This document shows, in pieces, positions 1 through 11,760 of a stretch of DNA of 64,000 nt (its first letter is position 1; each line of letters begins with the position of its first letter). Position numbers and translations under genes: made by a program. The stretch lies in contig OX388327.1 in assembly GCA_947579605.1 (NCBI GenBank), positions 10,155,122 through 10,219,121 of the forward strand, written 5' to 3'. The notes beneath the pieces are model-generated. The model searched no databases. It had not been told where the DNA came from and saw nothing but the letters and a program-made list of their open reading frames with translations. This DNA is from Athripsodes cinereus. Taxonomy: Eukaryota; Arthropoda; Insecta; Trichoptera; Leptoceridae.

Positions 1-23
1 ATTTTCGAATAAAGGATTTCTGT

Positions 24-152
24 AGAGCACCCGGCATAGAATTGGTCTCCCACTCTTTTCCGTAATTTGTAAGTGTCCTGTAAAAGGTAATCTTCGAAAA
101 AATAAAGACATTTACACCTTAAATTCAGCGATGAGGTTTGCCACCCATCCTA
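24..152 (-). repeat. Interspersed repeat family A, partial copy
   Basis: This segment matches, in the same orientation, parts of 38755-38930 and 47426-47668, and in the opposite orientation 3276-3495, 15598-15825 and 47740-47915. Shared landmarks are a block like ttcagcgatgaggtttgcca and a block like tgtcctgtaaaaggta. Fuller copies end in a tail reading gccgtgatggtatag. I do not recognise a named family. Confidence 0.7.
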
Positions 153-688
153 TTTGAATGTTAATGTAGATAAGAGTGGGCATGTTCAAAATTTGAGTTA
201 TCACATTTGACACATGACACGCACTTAAGCCCCTTGATTTTTGTAATTAGAGACTTTGATAGTTGATACAACAAAACTTGTTTGTGAAAAGGTATGATTG
301 ATACTATGGTGGCTTTGGTTGGTTTGTGTCCAACGAGACATAATTTGTGTTTTTATCACGCATCTAGCAGAATTTTACATGTAAATCCGGTTAGTATGCT
401 ATGTTCACATACTTCCACGCTTCAAAACCATTGAAGTAAAAACCTAATTAGAATGATATATATATGGACAATTTGTAAGGCGCCGTTTACTCTAACATGA
501 CCTCAAGGGTGCCGTAATGATCTCTCAAGAAATCCTGTATCCACAAAAATAGCCTTGTATGTATTATTGGATTGAAAAATATAGGACCATAATCGTTCAC
601 CCTAACAGCGGATAAAAATATTGGGCCCTAATATGTTAAAATACTTGTTTTCTCAATATATATTACAAAATACACCACCAAACAGGAG

Positions 689-741
689 TTAACATGAAAT
701 AATGACACCGTTGAAAGAATGGTGTTATTATTTCATGTTAA
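689..741. repeat. Short perfect-like hairpin
   Basis: Two 21-base arms (689-709 and 721-741) are inverted copies with one mismatch, separated by an 11-base loop. It may be the core of a small MITE; no target duplication was identified. Confidence 0.6.
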
Positions 742-1584
742 TACCGTTATTACTTTTTGTTGCATTTTTGGCATAATATCACTATTGTTATTATAATTAT
801 TTTGATTGTATGTACTGGTGCCTCTTTTGTGTACCTGGATGTAGATTCATATATATGTAATGTTTATAGTAAATGGTATAGTTGCCTAGGAGCTTGTGTA
901 TTTTGAAATGTAGCCCATAGTTCAATATTTAAATGCACCAATATTTTAAATGTTTCATTGATTAATTAAGGTTTTCTTTGTATGTATGAATTCATTATTG
1001 TACAAAAATATGTATGAACCTTATTGCTGTAAAAGGCTAAGACCGTAAATGAAAGAAATATAAATAAATATAAAATGGGAGCTTAACAAAAAAAAATAGA
1101 AAAATCGTTTTCCATATTTTGACAGCTCCTGCGAACAAAACTTTGATTCACTAGATTGAATGTTGGAATTTATTAAAAATAAAACTACACAAGAGAAATG
1201 AAGTTTTTTCAACTTTTAGAAAAAAGCTTGTTTATGGTTGTTAGTGCAAAGACTTTTCATCAAAATAATGCCAGGGGTTAATCAATTTCATCGGTCATCG
1301 CTAGCACTCATTATAATTTGAAGGATCATCAAGAGTGATCACTGAAAGTGAACAAGTCTGAATACCCCTTCACATAAAATTACATGATTCGCCATGTTAT
1401 TGTCATACTACATACGAAAAACAGAAATTATTTAATTTGTTTAGTAAAAAATGAACAAAACTCATTATTATTTCTCAGATATATTACTGTATATCTACAT
1501 TAAAATAATCCAAAAAATCGACGTTTAATCACCTTCAGGTGTTCTCGAATTATTCTCAGGCATTATATCAAATGTAATGTAATT

Positions 1585-1800
1585 GTCAGCCGGTGTGGCG
1601 CGGAGGTAACGCTCTTGCCTTTGAGTCACGAGGTCCCGGGTTCGATTCCCGGCCAGGGCAAATTGAGGAATGACCTTTTTCAAATTGTCCTGGGTCTGGG
1701 TGTTACGTGCATTGTATATGTGTGTATCGTCGCGTTAGTACCCATAATACAAGATTCATCTTAGTTTGGGACTAGCTCGATCGGTGTGAAATGTCTATGA
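1585..1800 (+). mobile_element. tRNA-derived SINE, near full-length copy
   Basis: The head resembles a tRNA, with an A-box-like block tggcgcggagg and a B-box ggttcgattcc. It is followed by a non-tRNA body containing tgtcctgggtctgggtgtta and ttgggactagctcg. The same unit recurs at 43645-43890 and 50345-50600, truncated at 53622-53796 and diverged at 21084-21240. Recurrence together with the pol III boxes identifies a SINE rather than a tRNA gene. Confidence 0.88.
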
Positions 1801-3275
1801 AAAAAAAATGTAACCTGCAGTGAAAGTTATCCAAATGTCATTACGACGAGCTCTTCGTGTTAATAGCATTACATTCTATTCACGACAAATAAATATGTAG
1901 ATATAAAGAAATATAAATACAGATAATCAGTTATTGCTTCCAGGCCGTATTACGGCCCCTCGTTGTACAGAAGCATTCGACCTCCAAAACAAAATTACGC
2001 CATCTTGAATAGTTGAAAATCGACGCAAAAAAATTACGAAAACGCGAAAAGTACAATACAAAATATAAACAGATTATGATAGACATTTAGAAAATGCACC
2101 CCTGGCTTAAAAATGCAAAGCCACGGAAATATTTATACCAATATATACCTCGAAAAGCCAAACCAGTAAGAACTTGGCCCTATACTACAAACCGCTATAT
2201 CTACATATTTGAAACTTACCTAATACTAAATTCTTCTTTAAAATGTTATAGAGAATGATCCTAACAGATATTCATCTATCAACAAATGTTTGTGTCAACA
2301 AAACACAAAAATGGTAACAGCAACACACCAGCGTTATCCACACCTCCAAGAACGAACGAAAAATGGCGGACGCCGGACGACGGACGACCACCTCCTCTAC
2401 ACAAGCACCAAATCAAAGTGGCACAGTGTTGCCAACTCAGATTTACAAAAGACATAGCTCAAACAAAAAAGTACGTAGATTTAGGGAGAAAAACGTAGAT
2501 ATGTGAAATTTATTATCTGGATTTTGAAAAATATTGAATTATGAAAAAAAAAAAAAAAACACATTTTGAGGTCTCAAATTAGATTTTTTTGAAAAATGAG
2601 GACATTTTTTTCAAGTGTCAGCTTTCTAAATTTGGTATAGAGATATGAAATATTTCGCGATCTCTTTGAAAAGTGGTACGTCAAAAAGCATATAGATTTT
2701 GGAAACAAGTACGTCGATTAGGCTAAAAGTAAGTAGATTCGGAACAAAAGTATGTACATTACCAGGTGGGGGAAAAAAATACGTAGATCTACGTAAAATA
2801 CGTAGACTTATTGGCTAGTATTATGGATGTATGGTATGGCATAACTTGCGGTGAAGGAAGTAGGTAATTAATAAGTCAAGAAAGCGACAAAAAGCCATGA
2901 ACTCGCGCATGCGTTTTAAAACGGAAATACATAGGCCTAGTTAATTAATGTTAGGTACAAGTAGAAAAAAAATATTTAAATTAAGGCACCCTCCACAGTC
3001 TTTAATAAAATAAAAATATTTTGTAGGTACAAAGGAGTTATCAGTTAAGGTATTATCACTGCCACCTATAATAATACGTATCACAGGTGGCAATGGGTAT
3101 TATATTATTCTCCTTGGGTATTAAAATCACTTTTAGCCACTGTAAATGTATACAGTATTACTATTATTATAGAATGTAGAATGCATCCCTTCTCAGCTTG
3201 TTGGCTAAGATCAAATTGTAGAAGACTAGAATGAATCTATTCAAACTATTACTACTACTACTAAACTAATACAAT

Positions 3276-3495
3276 CATGGCACATTCCACAAGTGGGGTA
3301 GCCAACTGCATGCGATAAAGATGCAAGCTGTACTCTTGTACGCAAAAAAGTTTAGACATTCAAGATGTATAACTAGCCTCATCGCTGAATTTAAGATGTA
3401 AAATGTCTCTCTCTTTCAAAAACCTGCCTTTAATAGGACAATCGAAAACTTACGAAAAAGAGTGGGAAGCCAATTCTTTGCCGGGTGCTCCATGA
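3276..3495 (+). repeat. Interspersed repeat family A copy
   Basis: It begins near catggcacattccacaagtg, continues through a block matching the catcgctgaatttaagatgt motif, and ends near gccgggtgctcc. It is collinear with 15598-15825 and 47740-47915 and inverted relative to 24-152. Confidence 0.75.
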
Positions 3496-4489
3496 ATCCA
3501 TTTAAAAAAATGTGTTAGGTACTGATAAGGTTGATCCATCAAATTTATTTGTAAGACCTATTGATGTAGGATGTACTAGGAACGTTCTATGTGTTTAAAC
3601 AATATTTTTTTGATCTCGCAGTCAAACAAGTTTAATCATTTTGTGAAAAACTTTATAATCCAACAGCCATATGAATCTGGAAGTCAATGGGCCAGTATTC
3701 ACTGATTATTGAACCATCAATTACTTTATATCCACATATATTATAATAAAACTTAATATTTTACTTATTGAAAAATAAATATCCATTGAGTATTTCATAC
3801 AAGAACAATACAAGATGGTCAATAACCTGCCAATAGAGTCTCAGATTTTGAATTAAGAGTTTCCGAATTCGAATTCTGCCACTGCCAACTTACTTAAGCT
3901 TCTTAATATGGGTTACTACGAGATTATTAAATATATTTATTGTGCTTATTTAAAACCCACATTTGTCTTAAGTTAATACTATACTTAAGCAATAGTATAC
4001 CTACTTATAATTATATTTTATATCATTATGGCATTTCCCACAAGTAATGTCAGTAGTAAGTGGGCTAAATGCATGTAATAAACATGCAACCAATTCTCTT
4101 GTGCCATAGTTTCATTTAAACTATATGATTTCATCAATACTACATACCTACCTATTCTTATACTTATTCACAACAAATTGGAACCATTAATTATTCTCGT
4201 TTATCAATATTTTCTCTCTAAATCTTCATATTTCTTTTACATATTAGCTATGATAAGTATAATCAGTGGCGTAGCGTGCCTTAGACGGGCCCTGCATCAA
4301 ATTTTTTTGAGATGCCCAAACAAAGGGTAAAGATTTTTCATAAAAGGAACAAAAACTCTCGCATTGAAAAATAATTATATCTATTTTGTTTAAAAGTTAT
4401 TAAGTACTTATAATTAATGTTCATAAGAACTAAGCTAACCGAGTAGGTAATTCAAATCAAATATACCTACACTTTTCTTATCTTTTTCT

Positions 4490-4770
4490 TCGGTGAACAT
4501 ATTATTTATAAAATCATTCACAGCTGAAGATGATTTCCGTTTTTTTTTAATTTTCTGCCTCTATAGACAATAATGACATTCTTGTCCCATAGAAGTCTAT
4601 AGATGATTTTTTATCAGTTTTAATTTCGAAAATCTTCTTTCAGCTGTTGCAGATGTAACCAAAAGGGTCATGAATAGAAACCATGTTGTTAATACCTTTG
4701 GAAAACTGGATGCAAGGCTATTGAATTCTTTGAGCAATAATACCATAAGTTCCTTAATGGAGTGAATTTT
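4490..4770 (-). pseudogene. hAT-family transposase C-terminal remnant (ZMYM1-like)
   Basis: On the minus strand, one frame reads TSATAERRFSKLKLIKNHL, then a stop, then SMGQE. This is the signature of the C-terminal dimerisation region of ZMYM1-like hAT transposases, whose usual form contains ASAERSFSKLKLIK. Upstream in the same frame is a run beginning SIKELMVLLLKEF. In-frame stops and a frame change show it is dead. No terminal repeats were resolved. The family call comes from recalled family motifs, not from a search. Confidence 0.75.
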
Positions 4771-5394
4771 CTGAATTTCAGATTACATTTTGAGATTTGG
4801 GATTATGGATAACATTTTACGAATGTTTGCTTACATACGTTTGGGGCCTCTGTAACCAATGGGATTCAGCTGATATGGCGGAAGCTACACCCCTGAGTAT
4901 AATGTGAATCAATTACTTATGATTGATCCAATTTACAAAGAAAGTATTTTTGGTTGTAATATTTAGACTATTAGCCTATTTGATTAGGCTTAATTGGAGA
5001 TAGGTGATAATTATTGAAATGTTTGATACTACCTACCAACCTGTAATGGGTGAATTTCATTGAACAATAATTGATTAGTGATCAGTATCATTATATTGTA
5101 TTGAATATGTACCCCGTGTAGTTTAATTCACTGCATTAGCAATGCATTGAGATAATATGTTAACTAAAATGGATAATGGATGGTAAGTACTATTTACTTG
5201 ACATTGTATACCAAATAGTACAAATCTTGGAAAATTAACAATTCACTATTAAAATTTTCTCCTTATTCTCAAACATTGTCAATTACTTTCATTTTAAAAA
5301 AATAATAATTATTTTTAAAAGAACACCTTCACTAGTTAATGTGTTAGTTTTGCATCTATAAGTTTAAATACAGCTAGTCCACTGACTAACCTTC

Positions 5395-5497
5395 TTGTGG
5401 AAGATATCATGGTGGTATGGATGAATGAATAGCTAGTCCCAAGTTTGTGGAAGATATCATGGTGGTATGGATGAATGAATAGCTAGTCCCAAGTTTG
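5395..5497. repeat. Tandem duplication, 50-bp unit x2
   Basis: A 50-base unit starting ttgtggaagatatcatggtg is repeated head to tail with almost no divergence (5395-5444, then 5445 onward), which implies a recent local duplication. Confidence 0.85.
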
Positions 5498-6125
5498 ATT
5501 CCTCGTTGAGCTCTCTGATTATTCCGCAGTAAAAATCAATTGGAGATCAGATATTTTTTACTTTACTTACTTGCACTTGTCACTTATCTTGATTGTTTTA
5601 CTTTTATGGTATAGTGAGGACGATCAGGGTTTACAAACCATGACATGATTATGGCAAATGATATTAAATGCCTTAGGTTATCTAGGGATACACAATTAGA
5701 GTCTTAGATTACCTTGGCATAACTGATATGGAATAATAATAATACCTCGTACCCGTTGCCAGGTATAATTGAGAGAGTGAATGGGATTGCTTGTCTACCC
5801 GACAGTGCCATTTAAGATGACTGTGAAGGCCGATCCTGGACAGTATGGACAGCTATGGAATAAGCAAAAAGGTATGCCTATTATATCGTTTATATATAAA
5901 ATTAAACTACCTAATAGATGTAAATTTTTACACCCACCCTATTAAAGGAAATATATATACTGGATTACATAATTATTTGTGTGTCTAGTTTGGAAACCAC
6001 ATAAAGTTATTACCATATCAATTAATAGTCTTATATAATCAAGTGTAATGCTTCAGGGAAAAGCATTACCATCTGCCATTTTGTGAGGACTTTGGCAGAT
6101 ACTTAATTTTATTTAAAAAATCAAT

Positions 6126-8506
6126 ATGGTAACAAGACAATTGTTGCTAAATACAAAAAATATTTTAATATTATTGATAATTTATTTAGATACTTGCACC
6201 TGTTGGGTTTTTCATAGTGTTCACACTAAAAATAATAAAATACTAGGAGATATTGAAAGCCAAGAAGGCGTTTATCCTATTCCGTATAATGGGAGAAATG
6301 ATATTGAAGAGATAGATGAAGATGCACCTCCAGATCCACCCAGAGAGACCATCATATTAACATGGCCAGGTATGATACAGTCAATGCAATATTAAATAAT
6401 TTCTATACTATACCTTCACAGCGTGTCCCAAGTGGGGTAGGCAGAGAGAACGGAATGCCAAATAGATCTATCTTTACATACTATTTAATATACATAATTT
6501 ATATTAAATAATTCAAGTAGAACTACTGTTACTTCCTCTACTAGATATTTATAATTTATATTGATTGAGTGAGATATCTTTTATCATGAGTGATTGTTTT
6601 TGTACATTTCAGGAACCAAATGGTGCGGTCCTGGGAATATAGCAATGAACTACCATGATCTAGGATACTACAATCAGACGGACAAATGTTGTAGAGCACA
6701 TGATTTATGTTCAGATCTTATTCCAGCAGGACATTCCGCACACGGACTACAAAATGATGACTTTTATACCAAGTAAATATTACATAGCTCCTCTTCTCTT
6801 ACACTTAAACGCTTCTCTAGGAAGCATAGAGCAATGATGTATCAATCATCTATTTCTACAACATTCCTGATGGTCTAATATCATTGACAAAGGAAAAGTA
6901 CATCAGGAAAAAAGATTATTCTATATATATTCCTTCCAAAACCTTTTAACAATCATAAAATTTTGTGATGAAATGTTAAACAAATATCTTTTCTTAGTTA
7001 AAACTAATTCATGTTTAATTTTTAATTAATTTAAGAAAATCTTATTTAAAACTAGTTTACGTAAAAAGTAAAATATAACTTATTTATGTAAAAAATAATA
7101 TGACCATATTGTTCATACTGTAAAGTTCCTAGCTTCTTATGGCTTGAGAGAAACCAAAGCGTTCAACAAAATTTGAATTTGATATTTTTGAATGGATAGA
7201 AAGATAAAAAAAAATGATAAGTAAATGAACATATTATACAATATCATTATTCCATGTTTGTCTTGCAGACTGAATTGCAAATGTGATGACAAATTTTTCA
7301 ACTGTCTGAAGGCTTCTGAAGATGATGCTGGAGATACCATTGGCATTTTATACTTCAATGCTATTGGTACACAATGTTTCCAACTGGACTTCCCAATAGT
7401 TGAGTGTCTGGAATACAGAGGGTAAGTATAATTAGCATAGAATTCTCGTGTCATGTAATATTATGTTTTCTGATTATTGTGAGCCCCATGTTGCAACTAT
7501 TTTTGTGTCATGTAATATTAAATTTTCTGATTATTTTGAGCCCCATGTCGCAACTATTTTAGATTCAAACTTTCGACATATGTTATGTTTTAGTATCAAA
7601 ATTTTAACAGGCTCAAACAGACAAACTATAATTTAATAAATTATTAACTTTAAAGTAGATGCATTAACGTTGTGAAAATTCATTTTAACATAAGTTTTAA
7701 AATGTTAAACTAAAATTACACTCGGAGGGTAAGGGTCGTAAGCTAAATCTTTGGAGACAATGGAAATTAATAAATGTATGTCTAATAAGTTAGACATTGT
7801 TAATGTCCAAATTCCTGCACTCTCACCACTATTAGATATAAGAACACCCCCTCTAAAAATTCCTTTTGTTCCATCCAACCCTTAGACTATATAATGTAGG
7901 TTAGTTTGTTCTATTCTTTAGTTTTAAAACTATTGATTAATGAATAATATAATTAATTAATAATTTTTGATAAATTTAAATGGCCGAAGTTATACTATTA
8001 TAATATAAGTTTTAAATTGTTAAACTAAAACACTGTTTAATTTTCACTTATGGTTTTGTATTTAGTCAATTAATAATGACTAAACGCTAATTGCCGAGCA
8101 CTTTTGCCTTGCGGCATCTTCAGGGCAAGAGTTACTTAACATGGAAATAAGCAAATATTTTTTTTTTAAATTTCAGGCAAGTCAAATCTTGCATCTTGTA
8201 TATATCTCAAGTTTATCTAGCAATAAACAAAATTTAATTGGTAACAATATATACTATACAAGCATATGATGTGGGCTTATCACACATACGATTTCCACCA
8301 GCCAGCCCGACAATAACAATGTACAACTTATATCTGAATAAGCATATAATTTTATCGTTAAGACAAATCAATACATTTATATTAAACAGTTATATGAAAA
8401 ACTACTGCTTTATTCTTTCAGCATTCTTCGTAAAAAATGTCTGAAGTATAAATTCGACACGACGAAACAGAAACTCTACCAATGGTTTGATGTCCCCAAA
8501 TATTAA
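6126..8506 (+). CDS. Secreted phospholipase A2, group III (bee-venom-like family)
   Basis: Predicted CDS joins four exons: 6126-6369, 6613-6772, 7269-7421 and 8422-8506. All have GT-AG borders and matching phases, and together encode 213 aa. The N-terminus has a hydrophobic stretch (about residues 12-25) consistent with a signal peptide, followed by an acidic propeptide-like segment (residues ~40-70). Exon 2 carries the calcium-loop motif WCGPG and the catalytic motif CCRAHDLC with the His-Asp pair. Exon 3 has the Cys-rich continuation (NCKCDDKF). Group III sPLA2 enzymes hydrolyse the sn-2 ester of glycerophospholipids in a Ca2+-dependent way outside the cell. In non-venomous insects they are mostly digestive or immune enzymes, so I infer an ordinary secreted lipase and not a toxin. 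A polyadenylation signal follows at 8577. No breaks are seen. Confidence 0.9.
7448..7561. repeat. Tandem duplication, 57-bp unit x2
   Basis: Two head-to-tail copies begin at 7448 and 7505, each starting gtgtcatgtaatatta with a few substitutions. They lie in the third intron of the phospholipase gene, just after the exon 3 donor. Confidence 0.85.
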
Positions 8507-8576
8507 ATATTACCATTTCAAAATTGATCTCATATTAATAATTGTTGATACTTATATTTTGTAAAATATATATTTT

Positions 8577-8582
8577 AATAAA
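8577..8582 (+). terminator. Polyadenylation signal AATAAA
   Basis: AATAAA lies 71 bases downstream of the phospholipase stop codon, the usual place for a 3' end signal. The cleavage site itself is not visible. Confidence 0.6.
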
Positions 8583-8769
8583 GCTTATGTAAGTACTCTG
8601 ATAAATTTTCTTTCTATTCCAATAACCAAAAATATCACATACATTAATTATTGAAATATTGTAGGTGAGTAAAATGACATGATTAACTAATCTTTGTTGT
8701 AGTAAAAACTTTTTATAAGGCTTCTATATCTTTTTTCCTCGCTACAGTATTTGAAAATAATATAATCGT

Positions 8770-8950
8770 TTTTATCTTGCTGACATGCTCCTCTACTGGG
8801 GAGAATGTCCATCCATTGGTATGTCAGATGTTCATCTGAAGAATACAGCTCAGAATGCCAAACAACGAACCACATTGTGGGATGTCCTTTGTATGGCTTT
8901 GATTTCGGTTGGTTGACCACTGACACAGCTAACTGGCTGAGAAATTAATC
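8770..8950 (+). pseudogene. LINE ORF2 C-terminal fragment (zinc-knuckle end)
   Basis: One forward frame reads SSECQTTNHIVGCPLYGFD and ends in ANWLRN and a stop. The spaced C, H and C residues with TTNHIV and CPL are typical of the extreme C-terminus of insect non-LTR retrotransposon polymerases. Only the tail is present, so it is a 5'-truncated insertion. Confidence 0.7.
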
Positions 8951-9599
8951 ATTAAATGTACAGCACCAACAGAATAAAAAATACATTTCAAAAATCTGGG
9001 GAATTCCTGAAAAAAGGAATGTGGTGCAATAACCATTTGTTGAAGAATCATTAAAAACAATAAAAAATAAATTGCAAACTAAAAACAAAAATATATTCTC
9101 AAATTTCGACAAATAGTAGTGTTTTTGTAGCAGTACCTCTTACAAATAAATAAAACAAGTTATTTTAATGCTCATACACTTTTACTCATAATGAATAAGA
9201 ATTAAATGATGAATTAGAAACATAATAATGATATCATAAAAGGAGATAGTTTTCCATTTTTGTTTGTCATTAACACTTGAATTTTAACAACCAAATAAAA
9301 TAATAAATAATACTAATAAACATCTTTATAGGAGACACTTTACCATTAATTAATAAATCACAAATATTAGTTGTTTTTTTTCCATAAAATATTATTTTTA
9401 GAATGATAAGTTTTATTTATTTATTTATTCTTCTTGCATATCATCATTACATTACAGTGTTAACAAAATAATAATATAAAAAAATTTAAAACTAGGACGA
9501 TGTGCAGTGGCGAGATTATCACTATAAAGTGATTTCTTCCATTTTTAAGTAAAAAAAAGAAGTTAATTTTTAAGTAAAAATATCAATTTGTTCATCGGA

Positions 9600-10115
9600 T
9601 ATTTATGTATCCCTGTATTTGTCTTAAGATGGGTGCCAGGACACTGTAACTATGAGGGTAATGAAGAGGCTGACAAAATGGCCAACAGAAGAGCTGATAC
9701 GCTGACATTTGGATCAGAGCCTCACTGCCCCAAATAGCATTTTGAAAACAGCATTCTATAAGGGTTCTTATCAAAAAAAGTAGAGACATTCTCACATTTA
9801 ACAGAGATTATCACCAGAGTACTAAAAGGACACGGTAAACTCAATAAACACACATGTATAATGAAATTAACAGACATGTACTTGAATGAACATGAAACTC
9901 AATTGTATCTACTAGCAAAATGTAAACCAATAATGCAAACAAGAGCCAAAATAATTGGTTCACACTTTCTGATCAAGAACAGATCAAAGGAGCAAACTCA
10001 CACAAAATATTGAACTTTTTTTAGTTTTTAGGTCTGTTGGAAGACATCTGAGGACTAAATCCTAAAATGGACTACAGTTAGAAGTCGAGGTGGGCAAGGT
10101 CGTTAGATGGAGGAA
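9600..10115 (+). pseudogene. LINE ORF2 RNase H fragment and 3' end
   Basis: A forward frame reads WVPGHCNYEGNEEADKMAN, which is the RNase H motif (WVPGH plus GNEEAD) carried by several insect LINE clades. After a frame break the C-terminal region continues to about 10015 (containing LLAKCKP), then a 3' untranslated tail with gaagtcgaggtgggcaag. Stops and shifts make it non-functional. Confidence 0.78.
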
Positions 10116-10969
10116 AAAAATGTATCCCTATCAATCATTATAAAAAAATAAAATATATACTTTCTTTATCACAAAAAAAAAACTATCATTATCATAAATA
10201 TGCAAAACTATCTAAAACAATACTTGCTCTAGAACTTTTCTCTTTAAATTAAATAAATCGGAGTGTAAACATTTTGTACTTTAAATATGTATATACAATA
10301 AATATATAAGTGTAACATAAACAAAAAAAAATAGTTTAAATATTTGTGTACATATTTTTTATGAAGTAAAAGAAAGCAGAAGGTAATACAAATGGGTATA
10401 ATAAATAGCTTGTGCGATAATCCTTTCCTTTGGCATTTACATAATATATAGTCACTATCATAATACTTATTACGTTCATTTTTTACCTATAAAGTTGTGC
10501 TATTTCAAATTTATAATTCTAAAATATTTCCCCCAGATATTTAAGTTTGATTATTCTCATTTCAAAATAATATAACACATTTTCAGTAAGTAAATCCTAA
10601 TTTTTTCAGTATAATAAGTTCATCTCCATCATGTAAGGATAAATTTCTATGCATTTATATTTAGACCATATTATTTACTGGCCAGTAAAATTATTCAACA
10701 AAACAATGCAATGAGCAATATAAAAGATACAATTATCACTTGGAGATGTTCAATAACAATATTAAAAAACTCTACCCTTTGAATGTAATATACAATAATA
10801 TTCCAGAAAAAATAATCATAAACTATAAAATAATATTCTATATTTCTAGTGTACATAACTTTGTGGAAATGCATTATAAAAGATTATTATAAAATACTTT
10901 GTAACATATCTCTAATTTTTATTTAAATGTAAGGACTCACAAAGATGTGCACTTATGCAGATTCTGCAT

Positions 10970-11150
10970 TAATGAACATGAAACTCAATTGGCTCACACT
11001 TCCCTGATCAAGAACAGATCAAAGGAACTAACCCACACAAAATTTTGAACTTTTTTCAGGTTTTATGTTTGTGGAAAGATATCCAAGGACTAAATCCCAC
11101 AATGGACTATACTTAGAAGTCGAGGTGGGCAAGCTTGTTGGATGGAAGAA
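10970..11150 (+). repeat. Second copy of the same LINE 3' end
   Basis: It matches 9885-10115: both contain aatgaacatgaaactcaatt, the block around gatcaagaacagatcaaagg and the tail gaagtcgaggtgggcaag. About 60 bases of the first copy (between gaaactcaattg and ggttcacac) are missing here. A shorter piece of the same tail is at 12608-12650. Confidence 0.8.
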
Positions 11151-11629
11151 AAAAAAGAACTCACAGTGGGCTACACAAATAAATCGACGCAGGCATCAGA
11201 GTCTTGGATACAGGGGAAAAAATATTATTAATTTGATATGGAACAATTATTGTATAAATGAATAATTGTTCATAAGATCTGCATCAAATACATTCTTACA
11301 TAATATTAATTGTATATGTGTAATTCATAATATTTATTATAGAGAGAATATATGAAAGTGTATTGTGTATAAAACTATAAGAACTATATTACGAGTGCAG
11401 TAAGTATATCATGTGTTTTTTTTTTCTTCACTTATGGCATAGCATCCTACAAGGATGATTTGTGCCATATGTCATGTGTATTGTAGATTAATATCAATAA
11501 TTAGTATTGTTACCTATATTATAATATTATGTTTTGTTTGTAATACCTAGCTATTTGTTGGTGATTCACTCATACTTGTGTAAAAATTATTTATTTATTG
11601 GCAATCTTAATCGATTACATTCTATAGAG

Positions 11630-11760
11630 TTTGTCTGTAGCCTGGAGGTACAGTCTCGGCCTCGTGAACAAGGGGTCCATGGTTCGATACCAGGTACCGG
11701 CAAATTCCCCTTTCACGACACAAGCTTTTAGTAGCTTACTGTGAAAGGTGTATAGGGTTA
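11630..11760 (+). mobile_element. Second tRNA-like SINE type, single copy
   Basis: A tRNA-like head has a promoter-like block tagcctggaggtacag and a B-box-like ggttcgatacc. It is followed by a body unlike the 1585-1800 SINE. Only one copy is in the window, so the SINE call rests on the pol III boxes and the non-tRNA extension. Confidence 0.5.

Larger units (their letters stand above)
1..6125. other. Gene-free intergenic region with repeats
   Basis: I see no supportable gene here. The stretch holds truncated interspersed repeats (24-152, 3276-3495, 4031-4110), a tRNA-derived SINE (1585-1800), a hAT transposase remnant (4490-4770) and a short tandem duplication (5395-5497). Around 2440-2815 a short motif like tacgtagat recurs many times in diverged form, which looks like an old interspersed repeat. 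An open stretch at 2286-2498 has no family resemblance I recognise and no flanking exons. Confidence 0.6.

Noticed and set aside
1588..1660. Functional tRNA gene
   Set aside because: The tRNA-like head recurs with the same non-tRNA body at several sites, so it is a SINE promoter.
2286..2498. Proline-rich 70-codon open frame
   Set aside because: No exon structure or similarity, and its end runs into a repeat-like motif cluster.
6126..8506. Venom toxin gene
   Set aside because: The family includes bee venom PLA2, but the same fold is common in non-venomous insects, and nothing in the sequence indicates venom use.
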